Source of the DNA: RHLJ01 sp965222205
Lineage (GTDB): Bacteria > Bacteroidota > Rhodothermia > Balneolales > Balneolaceae
Length of the DNA: 64,000 nucleotides
Reading direction: 5' to 3'
Assembly (NCBI GenBank): GCA_965222205.1
Contig: OZ244932.1
Coordinates: 1,612,001 to 1,676,000, forward strand
Shown here: positions 61,133 through 64,000 of the stretch, one piece after another
Layout of the letters: every line of letters begins with the position of its first letter
How positions within the stretch are numbered: the stretch's first letter is position 1
Translations under genes and position numbers: made by a program
Notes under the pieces: model-generated
Database searches by the model: none
Told to the model about the DNA's origin: nothing
What the model saw: only the letters and a program-made list of their open reading frames with translations

Positions 61133-61156
61133 TAACGTTTCTGTAAAATCGAACTA

Positions 61157-63820
61157 TCAGACTAACTCAGATTGTCTGGTAGTCTTTCCCGATTTTATCG
61201 CCGCCTGGGCAATTGCTAAGTGAGCGATAGGTACTCTATAGGGCGAACAAGACACGTAGTTCATCCCGAGCGAATAACAAAAATCTATGCTTGCGGGATC
61301 ACCACCGTGTTCTCCACAAATTCCGATTTTAAGTTCCGGATTACTGGCACGACCTAGTTCCGAACCCATTTGCACCAATTGACCAACCCCTTTTATATCT
61401 AACGTCTGAAAAGGATCTTCTTTAAGGATTCCTTCTTCAAGATAATGGGGAATGAACTTGGCGGCATCATCACGACTATAACCAAGAGCCATTTGTGTTA
61501 AATCGTTGGTACCAAATGAGAAAAACTCAGCCTCACCTGCTATTTCGTTAGCTACTAAAGCAGCTCTGGGCACTTCAATCATAGTTCCGATTTTGAATTT
61601 GATGCGATCATCAAATTCATCAAACACCTCTTCGGCAGTTTGTTCAATCACTCTTCGTTGATTGATATATTCCCTAACCGAACCCACTAAGGGCACCATA
61701 ATCTCCGGTATGGCATTAATTCCATCTTCTTTTAACTCCAGAGCCGCTTCCATAATAGCCCGGGTCTGCATTTCTGTAATTTCAGGATGAGTAATTCCCA
61801 GCCTGCAACCTCTGTGACCTAACATTGGGTTGAATTCTTTAAGAGCAGTTACTTTTCTTTTCAACTGATCTTTACTAATACCAAGTTGAGCTGCAACTTC
61901 TTTGATTTCTTCTTTAGTATGAGGGAGAAATTCATGAAGCGGCGGATCAAGCAATCTCACCGTTACCGGCAGACCATTCATGGTTTTAAAGATGCCTTTA
62001 AAATCCTCTTTTTGATATGGCAGAAGCTGAAGAATAGCACTTCTTCTTTCGGCTTCACTTTCAGCCACAATCATTCTTCGAACGGCAGTTACCCGATCAT
62101 CTTTGAAGAACATGTGCTCGGTTCTTGCCAGGCCGATTCCTTTTGCTCCAAGGTTGCGGGCCAGTTCGGCATCTTCCGGTGTTTCAGCATTTGCCCGAAC
62201 ATCCATACTTTCAAAAGCTGATACCCAGCGCATGAAAGTTTCATATTCTTCACTTAAAACCGGCGGAAACATCTCGCGCTGACCTTCCATTACCAAACCC
62301 CGGGTTCCATCAATGGAAATCCAATCTCCTTCGTGAATGGTAATTTCGCCATTAGTAAAGGTTTTAGCTTTATAGTTTATAACTATATCACTACAGCCTG
62401 CTACACATGGTTTTCCCCATCCTCGTGCAACTACAGCGGCATGACTGGTCATTCCTCCACGTGAGGTAAGAATTCCTTCTGCCGAAGACATTCCTCCAAC
62501 ATCCTCCGGGCTGGTTTCGATGCGAACCAGAATTACCATTTCGCCATTATCAACGGCTTTTTCTGCTTCTTTTGAGCTGAATACTACTTTCCCGACTGCT
62601 GCGCCCGGTGAAGCTGGTAATCCTTTGCCCACTACCTCTTTTTCGAGCACATCCACAGTTGAGAACTGAGGGTGAAGAAGTTGCTCGATATGTTCAGGAT
62701 CTACTAAACTGCTAATGGCTTCTTCTTTGGTGATCACACCCTGGTTTACCAAGTCGACAGCTATCTTTACAGCTGCGGACCCTGTTCTTTTTCCGTTTCG
62801 TGTTTGAAGAATAAAGAGTTTTCCTTCCTGAATGGTGAACTCGATATCCTGCATATTTTTATAGTGCGCTTCGAGCTTATTTGTATAGCTAATCAATTCT
62901 TCATAAACATTGGGCATCGCTTTCTTCATAAGGCGAATCGGCTTTGGAGTACGGATACCTGCTACAACATCTTCACCCTGAGCATTAAGCAGATATTCGC
63001 CATACAGCTCATTTTGTCCTGTAGAAGGATTCCGTGTAAAACATACCCCCGTAGCACTTTTTTCGCTCATGTTTCCAAATACCATTGCTTGCACATTAAC
63101 ACCTGTGCCAACTAATCCGGAAATATGACTTACTTCACGATACTTTATTGCACGACTGCTATTCCATGATTTAAATACTGCATTTACTGCAAACTTAAGT
63201 TGTTCCATTGGGTCTTCAGGGAACATGTGTCCGGTGTGTTTACGATAAATAGCTTTGTATCGATCAACTAAATCCTTCAGGTGCGAAGTATTCAGATTGG
63301 TATCGTTTTTCACCCCAACTTCTTCCTTTAGATGTTCCATGGCATCTTCAAAATATTCATGGCTTACTCCCATCACTACATCCCCAAACATGTCAATAAA
63401 ACGACGATAGCTGTCGTACACAAAACGCTCATTCCCTGTTTTTTTAATAAGTGCTTCCACTACGTGATCGTTGATCCCGAGATTTAGTATGGTATCCATC
63501 ATCCCGGGCATAGAAACTGCTGCACCTGAACGAACAGAAACTAATAAGGGATTATCCTTATCCCCGAATTTAGAACTCATTTCATTTTCTATGTGAAAAA
63601 CACCTTCTTTGATTTGATTTTCAAGACCGTCTGGCCACTCAAGACCATGATCTATGGTGTGCTTGCAAGCTTCAGTTGAGATCGTAAAACCAGGAGGAAC
63701 AGGAATGCCGATATTACACATTTCAGCGAGGTTAGCCCCTTTTCCTCCAATTAACTCTTTCATGTTTCTGTTGCCATCTGTGATAGAACCGAAGCGGTAT
63801 ACAAATTTTGAATCAGCCAT
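61157..63820 (-). CDS. ppdK: Pyruvate, phosphate dikinase
   Basis: Interconverts pyruvate, ATP and Pi with PEP, AMP and PPi, supporting gluconeogenesis or PPi-linked glycolysis. The 887-residue protein has the full domain order: N-terminal ATP-grasp with 'IGGKGANLAEMCNIGIPVPP' and 'LVSVRSGAAVSMPGMMDTIL', the phosphohistidine domain with 'GGMTSHAAVVARGWGKPCVA', and the C-terminal PEP barrel with 'FFSFGTNDLTQMALGYSRDD' and the catalytic Cys in 'GICGEHGGDPAS'. The length is normal. There is a 180-bp leader to the window end with no clear promoter. Confidence 0.97.
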   Translation of the reverse strand: MADSKFVYRFGSITDGNRNMKELIGGKGANLAEMCNIGIPVPPGFTISTEACKHTIDHGLEWPDGLENQIKEGVFHIENEMSSKFGDKDNPLLVSVRSGAAVSMPGMMDTILNLGINDHVVEALIKKTGNERFVYDSYRRFIDMFGDVVMGVSHEYFEDAMEHLKEEVGVKNDTNLNTSHLKDLVDRYKAIYRKHTGHMFPEDPMEQLKFAVNAVFKSWNSSRAIKYREVSHISGLVGTGVNVQAMVFGNMSEKSATGVCFTRNPSTGQNELYGEYLLNAQGEDVVAGIRTPKPIRLMKKAMPNVYEELISYTNKLEAHYKNMQDIEFTIQEGKLFILQTRNGKRTGSAAVKIAVDLVNQGVITKEEAISSLVDPEHIEQLLHPQFSTVDVLEKEVVGKGLPASPGAAVGKVVFSSKEAEKAVDNGEMVILVRIETSPEDVGGMSSAEGILTSRGGMTSHAAVVARGWGKPCVAGCSDIVINYKAKTFTNGEITIHEGDWISIDGTRGLVMEGQREMFPPVLSEEYETFMRWVSAFESMDVRANAETPEDAELARNLGAKGIGLARTEHMFFKDDRVTAVRRMIVAESEAERRSAILQLLPYQKEDFKGIFKTMNGLPVTVRLLDPPLHEFLPHTKEEIKEVAAQLGISKDQLKRKVTALKEFNPMLGHRGCRLGITHPEITEMQTRAIMEAALELKEDGINAIPEIMVPLVGSVREYINQRRVIEQTAEEVFDEFDDRIKFKIGTMIEVPRAALVANEIAGEAEFFSFGTNDLTQMALGYSRDDAAKFIPHYLEEGILKEDPFQTLDIKGVGQLVQMGSELGRASNPELKIGICGEHGGDPASIDFCYSLGMNYVSCSPYRVPIAHLAIAQAAIKSGKTTRQSELV

Positions 63821-64000
63821 AATTAAACCTCTATTTGATTTAGCTGGCTCTCAAATCATTTAAAAGATATGGTTTAAGAGTCGAGTTATTTTTTCGCCCT
63901 TAATTTGCAGACCCAATATGAAGAAACGATGTAGTGCCGGTGTTCTATTTCCCGGGTGTTGACTCTTCGAACTTGCTCTTGAGTTTAATTATTACTGAAT
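63821..64000. promoter_or_regulatory. Upstream region of ppdK
   Basis: This is the leader of ppdK and the end of the window. I see no gene or clear motif. AT-rich positions at about 63855-63890 could hold the promoter. Confidence 0.15.

Overview
This 64 kb window looks like the chromosome of a marine or halophilic bacterium of the Balneolota/Rhodothermota (Bacteroidota-like) group. The evidence is a type IX secretion plug-like protein (DUF5103), lipoprotein forms of LptC and of several unknown proteins, a TamB/LptC/LptA-type outer-membrane machinery, a 30-residue AURKAIP1/COX24-type ribosomal protein, many starts without an obvious Shine-Dalgarno sequence, and moderate-to-low GC. The genus is an inference from protein flavour only.

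Layout. 1-17 kb: a glycosyltransferase and guaB on the minus strand; a tandem pair of unknown two-helix membrane proteins, the first broken by one in-frame stop; an orphan exbD; two paralogous lipoproteins; a DUF2911 protein; then folD, an NtrC-type regulator, dacB and an EIIA-Ntr protein on the minus strand; then ccmB, a four-helix bundle protein, holB, dapF and a T9SS plug-like lipoprotein on the plus strand. 17-31 kb: a minus-strand block with a propeller/barrel outer-membrane protein, rnr, a TamB-like giant, aroB, aroK and an NFACT (RqcH-type) protein. 31-38 kb: a bS22/mS38-like small ribosomal protein, HU, an alanine/glycine symporter, upp, lptC and an lptA/OstA-like gene, followed by an M15 peptidase, a DUF1080 lipoprotein and a GNAT acetyltransferase.

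38-51 kb is the accessory part. Two clusters of small, co-oriented genes (38.2-40.9 kb and 49.9-51.3 kb) have the architecture of integron gene cassettes without an integrase in view (a CALIN). In three consecutive cassettes the first 10 bases are exactly the reverse complement of the 10 bases that open that cassette's own attC-like site. One cassette is a vapBC-type toxin-antitoxin pair. Both clusters begin after a similar 57-bp leader and end in a similar 125-bp attC-like site. Between them lies a backbone-like block: a Na/Pi cotransporter, a LytS/LytTR two-component system, and an ABC ATPase with a permease-M1 peptidase fusion.

51-56 kb is rich in dispersed palindromic repeats. 150-bp elements with TCACGAGGAGC / GCTCCTCGCAATGA ends flank a small GIY-YIG nuclease gene, with 96-bp left and right copies that differ at only 2 positions. 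VOC and DUF1772 genes sit between repeats. 53-64 kb returns to housekeeping: an EF-G-like GTPase without the catalytic histidine, L-asparaginase, a PolB-like 3'-5' exonuclease, a lipoprotein, a DUF481-like outer-membrane protein, a CxxxxC flavin oxidoreductase and pyruvate phosphate dikinase. A strong terminator directly abuts the start codon of the oxidoreductase. I saw no rRNA, tRNA, CRISPR array or phage genes.
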